Counted from the stretch's first letter, positions 20,065 through 30,795 are shown. The stretch: DNA of 64,000 bases from Pseudoalteromonas ulvae UL12 (GCF_014925405.1 NZ_AQHJ01000024.1:1-64000); one strand, 5' to 3'. Notes: generated by a model not told the origin, from the letters alone. Numbers and translations: made by a program.

Positions 20065-21504
20065 TTGGACGCACACACTTATATTCCAGCAGAATTTATT
20101 GCTGATGTTCAAAGCTACATTCCACAGCATTTAACCATTGCAGACTACATTGAGAGCTGCCAACGCCCTCTTCGCCCAGCCTTGAGGGTCAACACCTTAA
20201 AAACCACTGTGGCTGAGTTTCAGGCCTATGCCGATGAGCACTCTTGGACGTTAACGCCTATTCCGTGGTGTCCCGATGGGTTTTGGTTTGAACGACCTTT
20301 AGCACAACAGACTCTTTCAATTGGCAATACCGATATTCATTTAAGTGGTGGTATTTATATTCAAGAAGCCAGCTCGATGTTGCCTGTATTTGCATTGCAA
20401 CATCAAACAAACTTAGCAGACTGCTGCGTACTGGATATGGCCGCAGCACCGGGCTCAAAAACATCACAATTAGCGGCAGCTATGGATAACAGTGGATTTT
20501 TAATTGCCAATGAATTGTCTTCATCACGTTTGAAGTCTCTCAGTGCCAATATGCAACGTTTAGGGGTTGCCAACACGGCGTTATCCCACTTTGATGGGGC
20601 TATTTTTGGCTCATATATGGAGCAATGCTTCGACCATATTTTGCTGGATGCCCCTTGCTCTGGTGAAGGCACTGTACGTAAAGATCCAAATGCACTTAAA
20701 AACTGGTCTATCGAATCAAATCAGCACATTGCCGAAGTTCAAAAGCAGCTGATTGAGAGCGCCTTTTATGCGCTAAAAACCGGGGGGACACTGGTCTACT
20801 CTACGTGTACTTTAACTCCGTTAGAAAACCAACAAGTCTGTCAGCACTTGCTAGAAATGTTTGCTGACCACATTGACGTGCTCCCCCTTGATACATTGTT
20901 TGAAGGTGCAGAGCAGGTCGTCACCGACGAAGGGTATTTGCATGTTTGGCCACAAGTTCACGATACCGAAGGCTTTTTTATTGCCAAATTTAAAAAACTT
21001 GGCCATACCCCTCACCCCAACCCTCAGGCAAAAAAAGGCGCTTTCCCTTTTTCTGATTTTTCGAGCAAAGAATCACAAGCGTTTATGAAAACACTTACAG
21101 ATCAGTTTGGTATCAGCCACTTAGCTGGAAATTTGGCGATCCGAGACAAAGAGCTGTGGTTATTTCCAGAGCAATCAACTGATTTAAAAGAAAAAATAAA
21201 ATTTAGTCGCCTCGGAATTTTAATTGGTCAAACGCACCGCACTGGGGTGCGATTATGCCACGAGTTTGCAACCGCCTTGGGGCATCTCGCCACAAAAAAC
21301 CATTATGAATTGAGTACTTTAGAGGCTTGTGATTATTTTCAAGGTAAAGATATAAAATTACCACATCCCACTTCGCAGCAAGGTGAAGTGCTACTGACAC
21401 TCTGTGGCAACGTGATTGGGCTCGGCAAGTGGCAAAAGAATAAAATAAAAAACAGCTTGCCCCGAGATTTAGTCAGGGATAACCAGTTAATAACTTGGGA
21501 ATAA
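20065..21504 (+). CDS. rsmF: 16S rRNA m5C1407 methyltransferase RsmF
   Basis: 479 residues. The N-terminal part ([15 protein letters not shown]) and the SAM-binding domain of the RNA m5C methyltransferase family are clear: [33 protein letters not shown] (releasing Cys) and [16 protein letters not shown] (catalytic Cys). The C-terminal PUA-like extension separates RsmF (YebU) from RsmB. The best start is a TTG (20065-20067), because alignment to RsmF begins there; there is an AAGGGCGAA ribosome site 5 to 13 bases upstream. Weak starts like this keep expression low. Single gene with a strong terminator. Confidence 0.93.
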   Translation: MDAHTYIPAEFIADVQSYIPQHLTIADYIESCQRPLRPALRVNTLKTTVAEFQAYADEHSWTLTPIPWCPDGFWFERPLAQQTLSIGNTDIHLSGGIYIQEASSMLPVFALQHQTNLADCCVLDMAAAPGSKTSQLAAAMDNSGFLIANELSSSRLKSLSANMQRLGVANTALSHFDGAIFGSYMEQCFDHILLDAPCSGEGTVRKDPNALKNWSIESNQHIAEVQKQLIESAFYALKTGGTLVYSTCTLTPLENQQVCQHLLEMFADHIDVLPLDTLFEGAEQVVTDEGYLHVWPQVHDTEGFFIAKFKKLGHTPHPNPQAKKGAFPFSDFSSKESQAFMKTLTDQFGISHLAGNLAIRDKELWLFPEQSTDLKEKIKFSRLGILIGQTHRTGVRLCHEFATALGHLATKNHYELSTLEACDYFQGKDIKLPHPTSQQGEVLLTLCGNVIGLGKWQKNKIKNSLPRDLVRDNQLITWE

Positions 21505-21705
21505 CCTTGCTAAAAGATGTGTCTAAGATGGGAATAAATACGGGCAAACAATTTTAAATTGTTGATTTAAATGACTTTAAAAATATTGGAAATTTTTTCA
21601 CTTTTTTTTATTTGTTAACTACACTTAATGTTACTTTCACTTCTCCCTAAAGTTTGTGAAATATTTTTGAGTTAGCGCACGGCTCATTATGAGCCATTCC
21701 CCTAT

Positions 21706-21741
21706 GCCTAGGACAATTTGGATTAGTCCTAGGCGTTTTTT
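21706..21741 (+). terminator. Terminator after rsmF
   Basis: GCCTAGGAC (21706-21714) and GTCCTAGGC (21726-21734) form a perfect 9-bp stem followed by GTTTTTT. A small upstream hairpin GGCTCATTATGAGCC is at 21681-21695. The rest of the 323-bp gap to the phosphatase gene is AT-rich and shows no gene. Confidence 0.92.
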
Positions 21742-21827
21742 CTTCTGAAATAGAAAAATCTCACCACAATATTGTAAGCAATTGATTTAATACAGAAAGG
21801 ATTAAAAAATTGACAGAAATAAGTCAA

Positions 21828-23705
21828 TTAGTGGTTTTCTAGGTCAAATTCCGTAATTTCACCATTTCCGTGCAAAATCACATAGCGGGCTAATTTTTGA
21901 TCAGCTAACTCAATGATACTAATACCACTTTGACTGACTAGATGCCTTGGATGATCTGCTAATGTGGCATGCTTTTCTACTTTCATTTGCCAGCGTTTTG
22001 TAAAAAAGTTCAACGGACTGTATCGACCATAGAAAAAGCTATCGAGTTTATCTAAACAACCCAGTAACGATTTTGGAAATTCGTTTTTAATCCCACTGGC
22101 TGTTAATTGCCAAATGCGATTATCACGATTTGAAAAACGCGCTTGTACTGAAAAACAAAACGAGTAATGCACATCTCCAGAGAGTATCAGTGTTTCGCAG
22201 GGGGTATCCGCGCGGCGAAAAATATGCATCAGTTTTCTGGCTGCGCCTTCATGGGCCATCCAATTCTCGACATCCACCAATAAAGGCTGGCCGCAAACAT
22301 TAAAAATAGCTTGAATTGCTTCAATTGATTTAACGCCAAAAACCGGCGCAGGGGACACTAGAATGACTTCATCTTCGCCTTCTAATGAATCTTCTAAAGC
22401 ACTGAGCTGTTGCCAATCCATTAATCCTGAGGGCTCATTAAAATTTTGCTCGTTACGCCAACGTTGAGTACGTGTATCAATCACCACCACTTTTGGCTGG
22501 CAATCGAGTTGATACGACCATGTATCAAACTGTTTTATTTTTTGGTCAAATTTGCTGAAGTCCCAACTAGTCGTGTCATCTCGCTGGCATAAACTAGCTA
22601 AAAAGGCCGCCGATAATTTTCCTGTGTCAGCACCACTGTCATTGCCAAACCCTTGAAATAACCAATAACTGATTAAACCATTACAAATAATTCGATTACT
22701 GACAGGGTCGTCATACACAGCTTGCTCCCAAGCCGCTGTCAGGTTCCAGTCATCGGTTACATCATGGTCATCAAACATCATGATGGTACAAATATTTGCC
22801 ATCAAGCGCTCACATTGCCCGAGCCCATTTGCAAACTCGGTTAACATGCGCTGTTGGGACTCAAACGTGGCCAGCTGTTTTTTGTTTAAACACGAAGGCG
22901 CTGTGACCGTCAGATCAAGCATTTGCCAAGCATTGGCGCTATAAGTGAGCAAATACAGGGCGATGAATTCTTCAAAAAACACTAAATGGTTTTCAGATTT
23001 TAAGCTGGTAAAGTGCTCTAAGTCGCGACGAAGCCAATAACCAAGATCTGTTTTATCGCGTTGTTGCCAAGGTGTATAAGGCAAAAATCGATCGCGATTA
23101 TACAGTTGCTGCTCTATCGTTGGCGGAAGGGAGATATCTAAATTTTGCTCACGATAAATGCCCAAAACTTCAATTAACTGCTGAATATACAACAGCATGG
23201 GGCCTGCCACATCGTCGGCGTAGATTTGGTCGCCCGATAAAATAAGTAGCTGCGCACCCTGTGATTGATTATCGCGTTGCACTTGCTGATCAATGTCTGC
23301 CATCGCAAGCGCATCTTCACTGTGATGGTGCGGATTACGACAAGAGCCATGTAAGACACGTGTCAATATGTTGGGAATTAAAAAAGCCGGTAATTGAGCA
23401 GAACCATAGCTGTATAGATTATGATCAATCTCAACATCGCTGACTAAGCGATAAGCAATTAGCGTATCAAGAGGCAATCCAGCCTGCGAAGAAATCAGTA
23501 AGTGACGTAGATAAAGGTGCTCACCAAGTCGAAATTGTGTTTCGCTAGACGAGTAATCTACTGATATATCAGGTAATTCTATCGATAGTGATGCATCAGA
23601 GCTCGTTAAAATACTGATGCACACTTGGTGAGGCTCAGCCCGTCTAACCTGCGGCCCTGTGATTAAAAACGGAATAGACACAGAGTGAGCGTTAAACAAA
23701 GACAC
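21828..23705 (-). CDS. PhoD-like metallophosphatase
   Basis: 625 residues related to the PhoD alkaline phosphatase family. The metal-binding segments LILSGDQIYADDVAGP near residue 155, MMFDDHDVTDDWNL near 310 and TLILSGDVHYSFCFS near 505 are in the expected order. No signal peptide or twin-arginine motif is seen at the start (MSLFNAHSVSIPFLITGPQ), so it differs from exported PhoD and may be cytoplasmic. The GTG start (23703-23705) abuts the tatD stop codon, so the two genes are coupled. The substrate is unknown; a phosphodiesterase or phosphomonoesterase is likely. Confidence 0.82.
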   Translation of the reverse strand: MSLFNAHSVSIPFLITGPQVRRAEPHQVCISILTSSDASLSIELPDISVDYSSSETQFRLGEHLYLRHLLISSQAGLPLDTLIAYRLVSDVEIDHNLYSYGSAQLPAFLIPNILTRVLHGSCRNPHHHSEDALAMADIDQQVQRDNQSQGAQLLILSGDQIYADDVAGPMLLYIQQLIEVLGIYREQNLDISLPPTIEQQLYNRDRFLPYTPWQQRDKTDLGYWLRRDLEHFTSLKSENHLVFFEEFIALYLLTYSANAWQMLDLTVTAPSCLNKKQLATFESQQRMLTEFANGLGQCERLMANICTIMMFDDHDVTDDWNLTAAWEQAVYDDPVSNRIICNGLISYWLFQGFGNDSGADTGKLSAAFLASLCQRDDTTSWDFSKFDQKIKQFDTWSYQLDCQPKVVVIDTRTQRWRNEQNFNEPSGLMDWQQLSALEDSLEGEDEVILVSPAPVFGVKSIEAIQAIFNVCGQPLLVDVENWMAHEGAARKLMHIFRRADTPCETLILSGDVHYSFCFSVQARFSNRDNRIWQLTASGIKNEFPKSLLGCLDKLDSFFYGRYSPLNFFTKRWQMKVEKHATLADHPRHLVSQSGISIIELADQKLARYVILHGNGEITEFDLENH

Positions 23706-24485
23706 TTACCCTCGGTTAATTAAATTAAACAAGTTATAAAAATTATCCGTGGTGGCTGTCGCTAATTCTTTGTAAGACACCCCTTTTAAATCAGCAATAA
23801 AATACGCTACATCTTGCACATAGGCAGGCTGATTTGTCTTACCTCGATGTGGAACTGGAGCTAAATAGGGAGAATCGGTTTCGATCAACAAGCGATCTAA
23901 CGGGATTTGTTTCACTACATCACGTAATTCGACGGCATTTTTAAACGTTGCAATCCCAGAGATAGAGATATAAAAACCCAAATCAATTGCGGCTTTGGCC
24001 ATTTGCCAATCTTCGGTAAAACAATGTAAGACCCCTCCGACTTCATCAGCACCATGGCTTTTTAATAGATTGAGCGTGTCTTGGCGAGCATCGCGGGTGT
24101 GAATAATCAGCGGTTTTTTTAATTCTCTGGCCACTTCTATGTGTCCAATGAATGAATCTAATTGAACCTGTTTTGTTTCTTCGCTGTAATAATAATCCAG
24201 CCCAGTTTCCCCAATTGCGACTACTTTTGGATCCACGGCAAGTTGACGTAACAAGGCTTTATCTAAGGCATCTTTTTGATCGAGTGGGTGAACTCCACAC
24301 GAGGCAGACACATCTGGGTAATGCGCTATTTTAGCAAGCATTGATGGAAATTGCTGCAAAGTGACACTCACACATAAAAAGTGTTCAACATCTTTTTGTC
24401 GAGCTTGGGCTAAAACCTGGTCTAGGTCTAAATCTAATTTATCAAAATCAAGTCTGTCGAGGTGACAGTGGGAATCTACAATCAC
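23706..24485 (-). CDS. tatD: TatD-family DNase / metal-dependent hydrolase
   Basis: 259 residues with the TatD barrel motifs: SHCHLDRLDF (two metal-binding His) at the start, GETGLDYYYS near residue 93, HTRDAR, LHCFTEDW and ETDSPYLAPVPHRGKTNQPAYV. These proteins are Mg-dependent nucleases or deaminase-like hydrolases of the cytoplasm. Position after holB-pilZ is the usual one for the YcfH type. It is the next-to-last gene of the long minus-strand operon. Confidence 0.93.
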   Translation of the reverse strand: MIVDSHCHLDRLDFDKLDLDLDQVLAQARQKDVEHFLCVSVTLQQFPSMLAKIAHYPDVSASCGVHPLDQKDALDKALLRQLAVDPKVVAIGETGLDYYYSEETKQVQLDSFIGHIEVARELKKPLIIHTRDARQDTLNLLKSHGADEVGGVLHCFTEDWQMAKAAIDLGFYISISGIATFKNAVELRDVVKQIPLDRLLIETDSPYLAPVPHRGKTNQPAYVQDVAYFIADLKGVSYKELATATTDNFYNLFNLINRG

Positions 24486-24498
24486 AATATCTACTTAC

Positions 24499-24825
24499 TT
24501 ACATCGTATAGGTAGCATCGCTCGAATTGAGCATGCTGGCTAAAAGGCGTTCTATTTTATCACGAAGCTGATGTTTATCATCGATAAAACCAATGCCAAT
24601 ACCTGGAGGGTTCGCGTTTTGACTTCCTTGAGGGGTCATCCATACGACCGAACCCGTTACGACGTCTTCTTCTAACGCGTCAGGTAAGGTCACTCTCAGT
24701 GCCATCGGTTGGCCCATCTCGTACTGCATGTTTGTACGAACAAATAAGCCGCCATTTTTCAAATATGGCATATAGCACTTATATAATTCTCGTAAGTCTT
24801 CAAAATCAATTAACAGTTCTTGCAA
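24499..24825 (-). CDS. pilZ: PilZ-domain protein
   Basis: 108 residues of the short PilZ type that sits between holB and tatD in many gammaproteobacteria. The strand pattern GGLFVRTNMQYEMGQPMALRVTLPD...VTGSVVWMTPQG...GIGIGFID is typical. The N-terminal RxxxR and the D/NxSxxG motifs needed for c-di-GMP are not visible, as in type IV pilus PilZ proteins, which act through PilB and FimX. It is inside the operon, 8 bases after holB. Confidence 0.9.
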   Translation of the reverse strand: MQELLIDFEDLRELYKCYMPYLKNGGLFVRTNMQYEMGQPMALRVTLPDALEEDVVTGSVVWMTPQGSQNANPPGIGIGFIDDKHQLRDKIERLLASMLNSSDATYTM

Positions 24826-24833
24826 AATACACC

Positions 24834-25742
24834 CTAACTTTTAAGTTGCTGCCCGAGCGAAAACACTAACTCACTGACTTGCAGTGGAAGATTGATACCA
24901 GATACATTGTCTACCGCTTGTTGGTATTGTGATAAATGCTGCATACATGTCTGATATACTTGAAACTCAATCTGTTGATGAATCAAGCTTTGTTTAATCA
25001 TTTCGCTGATAAATATCGAAAAGACTGCGATATAGTCTGATTTTTGCTGCAAAATATCAACTAGTAACTGCGGCTCAACCCCATTTTTTATCTGTTGAGT
25101 GAGTTGATAAAGTTGATTGATTGCCGCTAGTTCATTATTTTCCTGCCAATTTAATAATAATAACGGCTGGTGGGTAAAAAACTGATGCCAAACTTGTGTT
25201 TCTAACTGAAAATTAAGTGATGACAACCAATGGTTCACCTGCACTTGATCCCCAGCATGAAGTTGTACATGAGCACAACGACTTAAAATGGTTGCAGGTA
25301 ATCGCGCGGTATCGGCACATACCAACAGTAAAAAACGGTTTTTTGCCGGCTCTTCTAAGGTTTTCAATAGTGCATTCGCTGCCGCAACTGTCATATTTTG
25401 AGCATTGTAAACCACGACAACCTTATGGCCGTTTTGTCCCGCTGAGCTTTGACAAAAATTGGCAATATTTCGCACTTCATCAACACCTATCGTCGAGCCA
25501 TCCTCACCAAGTTGCAGGCTATCTGGATGACTATGAGCGGCTAACAAGTGACATGATTTACATTGCCCACACGCAGTCAAATTAACTGGCGATACACACA
25601 ATAGAGCATCCGCTAATGTCTGTGCGAACGCTTGTTTACCCACTCCTGCAGGACCTTGTAATAACAAGGCATGATGTAATCGTTGTTGATAAAACGAATC
25701 ACTTATTTGCTGATGAGCGGCATGCAACCAAGGGTACAACAT
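24834..25742 (-). CDS. holB: DNA polymerase III subunit delta'
   Basis: 302 residues. The clamp-loader AAA+ fold shows the P-loop-like GPAGVGKQAFA near residue 33, zinc-binding cysteines in CGQCKSCHLL, the segment TVAAANALLKTLEEP and the sensor LSRCAHVQL with the SRC motif. Delta' is the rigid stator of the clamp loader at the replication fork. It follows tmk with a 2-base gap and precedes pilZ. Confidence 0.95.
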   Translation of the reverse strand: MLYPWLHAAHQQISDSFYQQRLHHALLLQGPAGVGKQAFAQTLADALLCVSPVNLTACGQCKSCHLLAAHSHPDSLQLGEDGSTIGVDEVRNIANFCQSSAGQNGHKVVVVYNAQNMTVAAANALLKTLEEPAKNRFLLLVCADTARLPATILSRCAHVQLHAGDQVQVNHWLSSLNFQLETQVWHQFFTHQPLLLLNWQENNELAAINQLYQLTQQIKNGVEPQLLVDILQQKSDYIAVFSIFISEMIKQSLIHQQIEFQVYQTCMQHLSQYQQAVDNVSGINLPLQVSELVFSLGQQLKS

Positions 25743-25744
25743 GA

Positions 25745-26368
25745 TTATAACCCTTGGAGAAACTGTTCTAGCGCAGCTTGAATATCACGATGAACGTGTT
25801 CAATCCCTTGTGCTGCATCGATGACTTTAATACTGGGATCTTGCTCTGCTATCTCTAAATACTTTGCACGACTACGTTGAAAAAAGCTCAGTTGTTCTTG
25901 TTCGATTCGGTCTAATTCGCCGCGCCCTGCAGCCCGAGCTAAGCCAATTTTAGGATCGATATCAAGATAGAGGGTTAAATCTGGTTTTAAATCTTTTAAT
26001 ACTATTTTGCTCAGCGCCGCTAATGTAGCATCATCAATCTGACGTCCACCGCCTTGGTATGCACGAGATGACAAATCGTGTCTATCGCCCACCACCCATA
26101 CATCATTTGCTAACGCGGGATTAATCACGTTATGGATCAGTTGCGCGCGGGCTGCATACATAATCAACAGTTCAGCTTCTGGGCTCACTTTCTCTTCATG
26201 GGAGGCTTTGATTAAAGTTCTCAAAGATTCCGCTAATGGGGTACCACCGGGCTCGCGTGTGTTAATAAATTCGATTTGGTGCTGGGTCAAAACTTGCTGA
26301 CATAATGCGATAGCAGTTGATTTACCTGCCCCTTCCAGTCCTTCGATGACAATAAATTTGGCGGTCAT
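25745..26368 (-). CDS. tmk: Thymidylate kinase
   Basis: 207 residues. It phosphorylates dTMP to dTDP in the cytoplasm. The P-loop is [11 protein letters not shown] at residue 9, followed by the DR(E/H) motif [10 protein letters not shown], the segment [18 protein letters not shown] and the lid region [14 protein letters not shown]. Length and order match E. coli Tmk. It lies between mltG (one-base gap) and holB, the normal order in this group. Confidence 0.96.
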   Translation of the reverse strand: MTAKFIVIEGLEGAGKSTAIALCQQVLTQHQIEFINTREPGGTPLAESLRTLIKASHEEKVSPEAELLIMYAARAQLIHNVINPALANDVWVVGDRHDLSSRAYQGGGRQIDDATLAALSKIVLKDLKPDLTLYLDIDPKIGLARAAGRGELDRIEQEQLSFFQRSRAKYLEIAEQDPSIKVIDAAQGIEHVHRDIQAALEQFLQGL

Positions 26369-26369
26369 A

Positions 26370-27362
26370 TTACTTCTTTAATTGATATCGACGCACTGCA
26401 GCATTATGCGCATCGAGTGTTTTTGAAAATTGGTGGCTGCCATCACCTTTGGCGACAAAATAATAATAATCAGACTGCAGCGGATCCAACGCCGCTTCAA
26501 TCGCTTTTTGCGAAGGATTCGCGATAGGTGTAGGCGGTAATCCCTTAATCACATAGGTATTGTAAGGCGTTGGTTGTCTTAAGTGGCTGCGCTTAATATC
26601 CCCTTTATAATCATCACCCAATCCATAAATAACGGTCGGATCGGTTTGTAAGCGCATTTTTTTACGCAAGCGATTAATAAACACTGAGGCAATTAACGGT
26701 CGCTCTTCTGCAATGCCGGTTTCTTTTTCGATGATAGACGCCATGATTAATGCTTCATAAGCACTTTGATAAGGCAGATCTGCTTGTCTTTGTTGCCAAG
26801 CCTCTTTGAGGGCTTGTTGCATTTTAAGGCTAGCTCGTTTTAATAACGAAATATCTGTGTCATTCGCTGTATAAAAATAAGTATCGGGATACAGCCAACC
26901 TTCTATATTTTCACCTGTGAAATTTAAGGCTTTTTGTACTTTATCTTTATCATAAATATAAGTTGAGCGCTGAATAAAAGGTAAACTAGCTAGGTTATCA
27001 ATGACTTGATAAAACGTTTGCCCTTCTATAATGGTAAAACTGAATAAATGCACCTCACCGCGATTAATTTTTTGCACATTGCTCAGAACCGTGCCGGGGT
27101 TTAATTGATACATACCCGCTTTAATATCCGTCAATGAAGGATCCAGCTTCGCCATTACCTCTAAACCAAAACAAGATTCAATAAGCTGATTGATTCGCCA
27201 TTGCTGACATAACTGTTTTAAACCAATCCCAGATTGCACTAAAAATAAACGAGATTGTTCAATCGATAAGGTTTGTAATGGGTATTGTTTTAGCTGCCAA
27301 TTGACAGCCATAATGGCGACAATACATGCAACAAAAAACGTTAAAAAGATTTTTTTAAGCAC
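26370..27362 (-). CDS. mltG: Endolytic murein transglycosylase MltG
   Basis: 330 residues (YceG family). One N-terminal membrane anchor ([17 protein letters not shown]), a LysM-like subdomain, then the YceG catalytic domain with the glutamate in [17 protein letters not shown] near residue 215 and conserved QTDPTVIYG and [10 protein letters not shown] segments. It cuts nascent glycan strands in the periplasm and so limits peptidoglycan chain length. Its start overlaps the end of pabC by 8 bases. Confidence 0.95.
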   Translation of the reverse strand: MLKKIFLTFFVACIVAIMAVNWQLKQYPLQTLSIEQSRLFLVQSGIGLKQLCQQWRINQLIESCFGLEVMAKLDPSLTDIKAGMYQLNPGTVLSNVQKINRGEVHLFSFTIIEGQTFYQVIDNLASLPFIQRSTYIYDKDKVQKALNFTGENIEGWLYPDTYFYTANDTDISLLKRASLKMQQALKEAWQQRQADLPYQSAYEALIMASIIEKETGIAEERPLIASVFINRLRKKMRLQTDPTVIYGLGDDYKGDIKRSHLRQPTPYNTYVIKGLPPTPIANPSQKAIEAALDPLQSDYYYFVAKGDGSHQFSKTLDAHNAAVRRYQLKK

Positions 27363-28152
27363 TGGGTTCCAACTTTTGTTTTAATTGTTTGGCCAGTTCG
27401 AGATCAAAATAGCGATGCTGTATTCTCGTAACAGGAATAAGGCCCATGAGGCTATTACAACAAAATACCGCGTCCATAGCCAACAATTGTTTTAAATCGA
27501 TTGTACACACAGATATCGCATATTGTGATGTAAGATGTTGTAAATAAACACCTTGGATCCCACTATTTTGCAAAGAAGGTGTAAAAAAGTGATTGCCTTT
27601 GACGGCAATTAAATTTGCCATTGACGACTCAATGACATGACCATTTAAATCAAGTACCACAGCATCTTGCCAATGGTTGTCATTAATTTCTTGCTTAATT
27701 AATACTTGTTCGAGCCGATTAAGGGTTTTTAGCCCTGCGAGTAGCGGCTGTAGCCCTAATCGCGTTGACGCGATTTCCAGCTCAAGACCTTGCTGGTGTA
27801 AGCTCAGATAATGCGACGGATATTCAAACATCGATAACACGATAGTATGGGATTCAATGCTCGGGGGGCCATAACCTCGCCCGCCTTCACCTCGCGTAAT
27901 GACTATTTTAAGCCCAGCTAAAGACACACCGCAGATGAAATTCATTACGTCCGTGTGTAACTGCTGAAAATCGAGTGCTGAAAACCCTAAACGCTGCTGA
28001 CAAGTCAGTAAACGAGCGCAGTGCAAATCCCAATGTTCAACTTGACCATCACTAATTTTAGCCGTGGTAAAAAAGCCATCGCCATAATTAAACCCGCGAT
28101 CAAAAACGGAGATCTGATCACTAGTGAGTGTATTGATTCGTGTTTTTTTCAT
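27355..28152 (-). CDS. pabC: Aminodeoxychorismate lyase PabC
   Basis: 265 residues from the ATG at 28150-28152; a GTG just before could add one residue. It is a PLP-dependent fold-type IV enzyme that releases 4-aminobenzoate for folate synthesis. The FDRGFNYGDGFFTTAK start, the PLP lysine in GLKTLNRLEQV and the phosphate-binding SSMANLIAV are family marks. The start is odd: a strong terminator hairpin (28161-28180) with its T run ends right at the start codon, and no Shine-Dalgarno sequence remains between them. Translation may depend on read-through and on opening of the hairpin. Confidence 0.93.
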   Translation of the reverse strand: MKKTRINTLTSDQISVFDRGFNYGDGFFTTAKISDGQVEHWDLHCARLLTCQQRLGFSALDFQQLHTDVMNFICGVSLAGLKIVITRGEGGRGYGPPSIESHTIVLSMFEYPSHYLSLHQQGLELEIASTRLGLQPLLAGLKTLNRLEQVLIKQEINDNHWQDAVVLDLNGHVIESSMANLIAVKGNHFFTPSLQNSGIQGVYLQHLTSQYAISVCTIDLKQLLAMDAVFCCNSLMGLIPVTRIQHRYFDLELAKQLKQKLEPSA

Positions 28153-28154
28153 CA

Positions 28155-28180
28155 CAAAAAAGCCTGGTCAGTACCAGGCT
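28155..28180 (-). terminator. Terminator between fabF and pabC
   Basis: AGCCTGG (28161-28167) pairs with CCAGGCT (28174-28180). On the minus strand the stem is followed by a T run that touches the pabC start codon. It would stop much of the acpP-fabF transcription before pabC. Confidence 0.8.
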
Positions 28181-28233
28181 CTCTAAAACGCAGTTCCATG
28201 TGGGTATTATACTCATGAAACGGCGTAATGTAT

Positions 28234-29484
28234 TTACACTTTTTTAAACAGTAATGAACCGTTAGTACCACCAAAGCCGAACGAATTACACAGTGCATAG
28301 TCAAGTTTGACATCACGTGCTGTGTGCGGCACATAATCAAGATCACAGCCTTCATCAGGGTTATCTAGATTGATAGTAGGCGTCACTTTTTGATCTTGTA
28401 ATGACAAAATACTGATAATGGATTCCACTGAGCCTGCTGCACCAAGTAAATGACCCATCATAGATTTTGAAGAGCTGACCATCACATCTTTTGCTGCATT
28501 GCCAAAAATAGCTTTAACAGCAGATGTTTCTGCCTTATCACCAGCATTGGTTGATGTGCCATGTGCATTGATGTAGCCCACTTGCTCAGCATTAACGCCA
28601 GCATCATTTAAGGCATTTTCCATTGCAAGTGCAGCACCTGAGCCATCTTCTGGTGGTGAGGTCATGTGATACGCATCACCACTCATACCAAAGCCAACTA
28701 GTTCAGCATAAATTTTCGCGCCTCGCGCTTTGGCATGCTCATATTCTTCTAATACAATCACACCCGCACCGTCTGCCAATACAAAGCCGTCACGATCTTT
28801 ATCCCAAGGTCGTGACGCCGCTTGAGGATTATCATTACGTGTTGATAAAGCACGTGCTGCACTAAATCCGCCCATTCCGATTGGCGTAGACGCTTTTTCA
28901 GCCCCACCGGCAACCATAGCATCAGCATCACCGTAAGCAATCATGCGAGCGGCATGACCTATATTGTGTAAGCCTGTTGTACATGCTGTCACAATTGAAA
29001 TATTTGGACCTCTTAACCCGTGCATAATTGATAAGTGACCAGAAATCATATTGATGATGGTCGAAGGCACGTAAAACGGAGAAAGTTTTCGAGGGCCACT
29101 ATTGAGTAATTTAACGTGATTTTCTTCAATCAAGGTTAAACCACCGATGCCTGAACCAACAGCCACGCCAATGCGATTTGCATTGTGATCTGTCACTTCA
29201 AGCCCAGAATCTTTAAATGCTTGAACACCCGCAGCAATACCATATTGGATGAATAAATCCATTTTCTTGGTATCTTTTTTGGCCATATATAATGAGGCAT
29301 CGAAGTCTTTTAATGTGCCTGCGAATTTAGTACCAAAATCTGATGTATCGAAGTGGGTGATAATGTCTATGCCACTTTCGCCATTCAGTAAACCTTGCCA
29401 AGTAGACGCAACGTCATTACCTAACGGGGTCAACATACCTAAGCCAGTAACTACAATTCGACGTTTAGCCACAGTGTCCTCCAA
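28234..29484 (-). CDS. fabF: 3-oxoacyl-ACP synthase II (FabF)
   Basis: 416 residues, the condensing enzyme of fatty acid elongation. The catalytic Cys is in [19 protein letters not shown] near residue 165, with His in [15 protein letters not shown] and in [10 protein letters not shown]. The GSGIGGL and [10 protein letters not shown] segments are typical. It is separated from acpP by an 80-base gap with a hairpin and lies before pabC, as in E. coli. Cytoplasmic homodimer, with a role in thermal control of unsaturated fatty acids in relatives. Confidence 0.97.
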   Translation of the reverse strand: MEDTVAKRRIVVTGLGMLTPLGNDVASTWQGLLNGESGIDIITHFDTSDFGTKFAGTLKDFDASLYMAKKDTKKMDLFIQYGIAAGVQAFKDSGLEVTDHNANRIGVAVGSGIGGLTLIEENHVKLLNSGPRKLSPFYVPSTIINMISGHLSIMHGLRGPNISIVTACTTGLHNIGHAARMIAYGDADAMVAGGAEKASTPIGMGGFSAARALSTRNDNPQAASRPWDKDRDGFVLADGAGVIVLEEYEHAKARGAKIYAELVGFGMSGDAYHMTSPPEDGSGAALAMENALNDAGVNAEQVGYINAHGTSTNAGDKAETSAVKAIFGNAAKDVMVSSSKSMMGHLLGAAGSVESIISILSLQDQKVTPTINLDNPDEGCDLDYVPHTARDVKLDYALCNSFGFGGTNGSLLFKKV

Positions 29485-29525
29485 TGGGAAATATGATGGT
29501 TTTTGATTTAGGGGGGTTAAATAGA

Positions 29526-29551
29526 TTAAGGGCAGCGAATGCTGCCCTTAA
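29526..29551 (-). terminator. Hairpin between acpP and fabF
   Basis: TTAAGGGCAGC and GCTGCCCTTAA pair perfectly around GAAT. On the minus strand only a weak T-rich stretch follows, so it probably acts as a partial terminator or mRNA-stabilising 3' end that keeps acpP message high over fabF. Confidence 0.75.
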
Positions 29552-29563
29552 CTTGCTTATCTA

Positions 29564-29800
29564 TTACTCTGCGTGTGCAGTTACGTAATCGATAGCAGCT
29601 TGTACTGTAGTAATTTTCTCAGCTTCTTCGTCTGGGATTTCAGTATCGAATTCTTCTTCTAAAGCCATTACAAGTTCAACAGTGTCAAGAGAATCTGCAC
29701 CTAGGTCATCTACAAATGAAGATTCGTTTTTAACTTCTTCTTCTTTAACACCTAGTTGTTCAATGATGATTTTCTTAACGCGTTCTTGGATGTTGCTCAT
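29564..29800 (-). CDS. acpP: Acyl carrier protein
   Basis: 78 residues, strongly acidic, with the 4'-phosphopantetheine serine in [21 protein letters not shown]. It carries growing acyl chains in the cytoplasm and is one of the most abundant proteins in the cell. The ribosome site AAAGGAAGAAG precedes the ATG. The 231-bp gap upstream (29801-30031) probably holds its own strong promoter. Confidence 0.99.
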   Translation of the reverse strand: MSNIQERVKKIIIEQLGVKEEEVKNESSFVDDLGADSLDTVELVMALEEEFDTEIPDEEAEKITTVQAAIDYVTAHAE

Positions 29801-30031
29801 TCTTCTTTCCTTTATTAAAACGCTAAAGCGTTACTTTTCAGATTGCAGCGTAGTTTACGGTGCAAAATAATGTGATTCAAGAATAAAACCATACTTTTTC
29901 AGCTGGTCAAACCTCATGAACCTAAAAACAATCTTTTATCGCTCATTTTAGCAGCGATTTCAACCTAAAATTCAGTAAGATCGTAGAAGTTTAATATTTT
30001 TTTAAACAACCACGGTACTCTAGCACTGAGT

Positions 30032-30778
30032 TTAGATCATGTACATACCACCATTCACATGAATGGTTTCACCTGTCACATACGCACCCGCATCAGATGC
30101 TAAGTAGGCAACTGTTGCTGCAATTTCAGCTGGCAGACCTAAACGACCGGCAGGAACATTCGCAAGTGTGGCTGCTTTTTGCTCGTCCGTTAACTCATCT
30201 GTCATATCCGTTTGAATAAAGCCTGGCGCCACGACATTTACCGTAATACCGCGCGATGCCACTTCACGAGCCATTGCTTTTGAAAAACCAATGACGCCCG
30301 CTTTCGCTGCTGCATAATTAACCTGACCAGCATTGCCCATAGTGCCCACTACAGAACCGATATTGATAATACGACCCGATTTTTTCTTCATCATTGGGCG
30401 TAAAACAGCTTTTGAAAGACGGAAGATAGAAGTCAAGTTCGTGTCGATAATATCGTCCCACTCTTGATCTTTCATACGCATTAATAAGTTATCACGGGTG
30501 ATACCTGCATTGTTAACCAGTACGTCAATATCACCTAAGTCAGCTTTTATGGCTGCTAAAACAACTGTGACTGAATCTGCATCGGTTACATTTAACGCAT
30601 AACCCTTACCTGACTCACCCAAGTAGTCTGAAATCGCAGCAGCGCCCGATTCACTGGTCGCAGTCCCAGCAACGGTTGCCCCTTGTGCAACCAATGTTTC
30701 TGCAATTGCTTTACCAATACCACGGCTTGCACCTGTTACTAAAACCACTTTTCCCGCTAAAGAAAATAAATTACTCAT
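30032..30778 (-). CDS. fabG: 3-oxoacyl-ACP reductase FabG
   Basis: 248 residues, short-chain dehydrogenase fold. The cofactor motif TGASRGIGKAIAE at residue 16, the NNAGIT segment and the catalytic Ser-Tyr-Lys (IGSVVGTMGNAGQVNYAAAKAG) are all present. It reduces 3-oxoacyl-ACP with NADPH. It is downstream of fabD with a 17-base gap, in the standard fab order. Confidence 0.97.
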   Translation of the reverse strand: MSNLFSLAGKVVLVTGASRGIGKAIAETLVAQGATVAGTATSESGAAAISDYLGESGKGYALNVTDADSVTVVLAAIKADLGDIDVLVNNAGITRDNLLMRMKDQEWDDIIDTNLTSIFRLSKAVLRPMMKKKSGRIINIGSVVGTMGNAGQVNYAAAKAGVIGFSKAMAREVASRGITVNVVAPGFIQTDMTDELTDEQKAATLANVPAGRLGLPAEIAATVAYLASDAGAYVTGETIHVNGGMYMI

Positions 30779-30795
30779 ATTAGTTTTCCGTTTAA

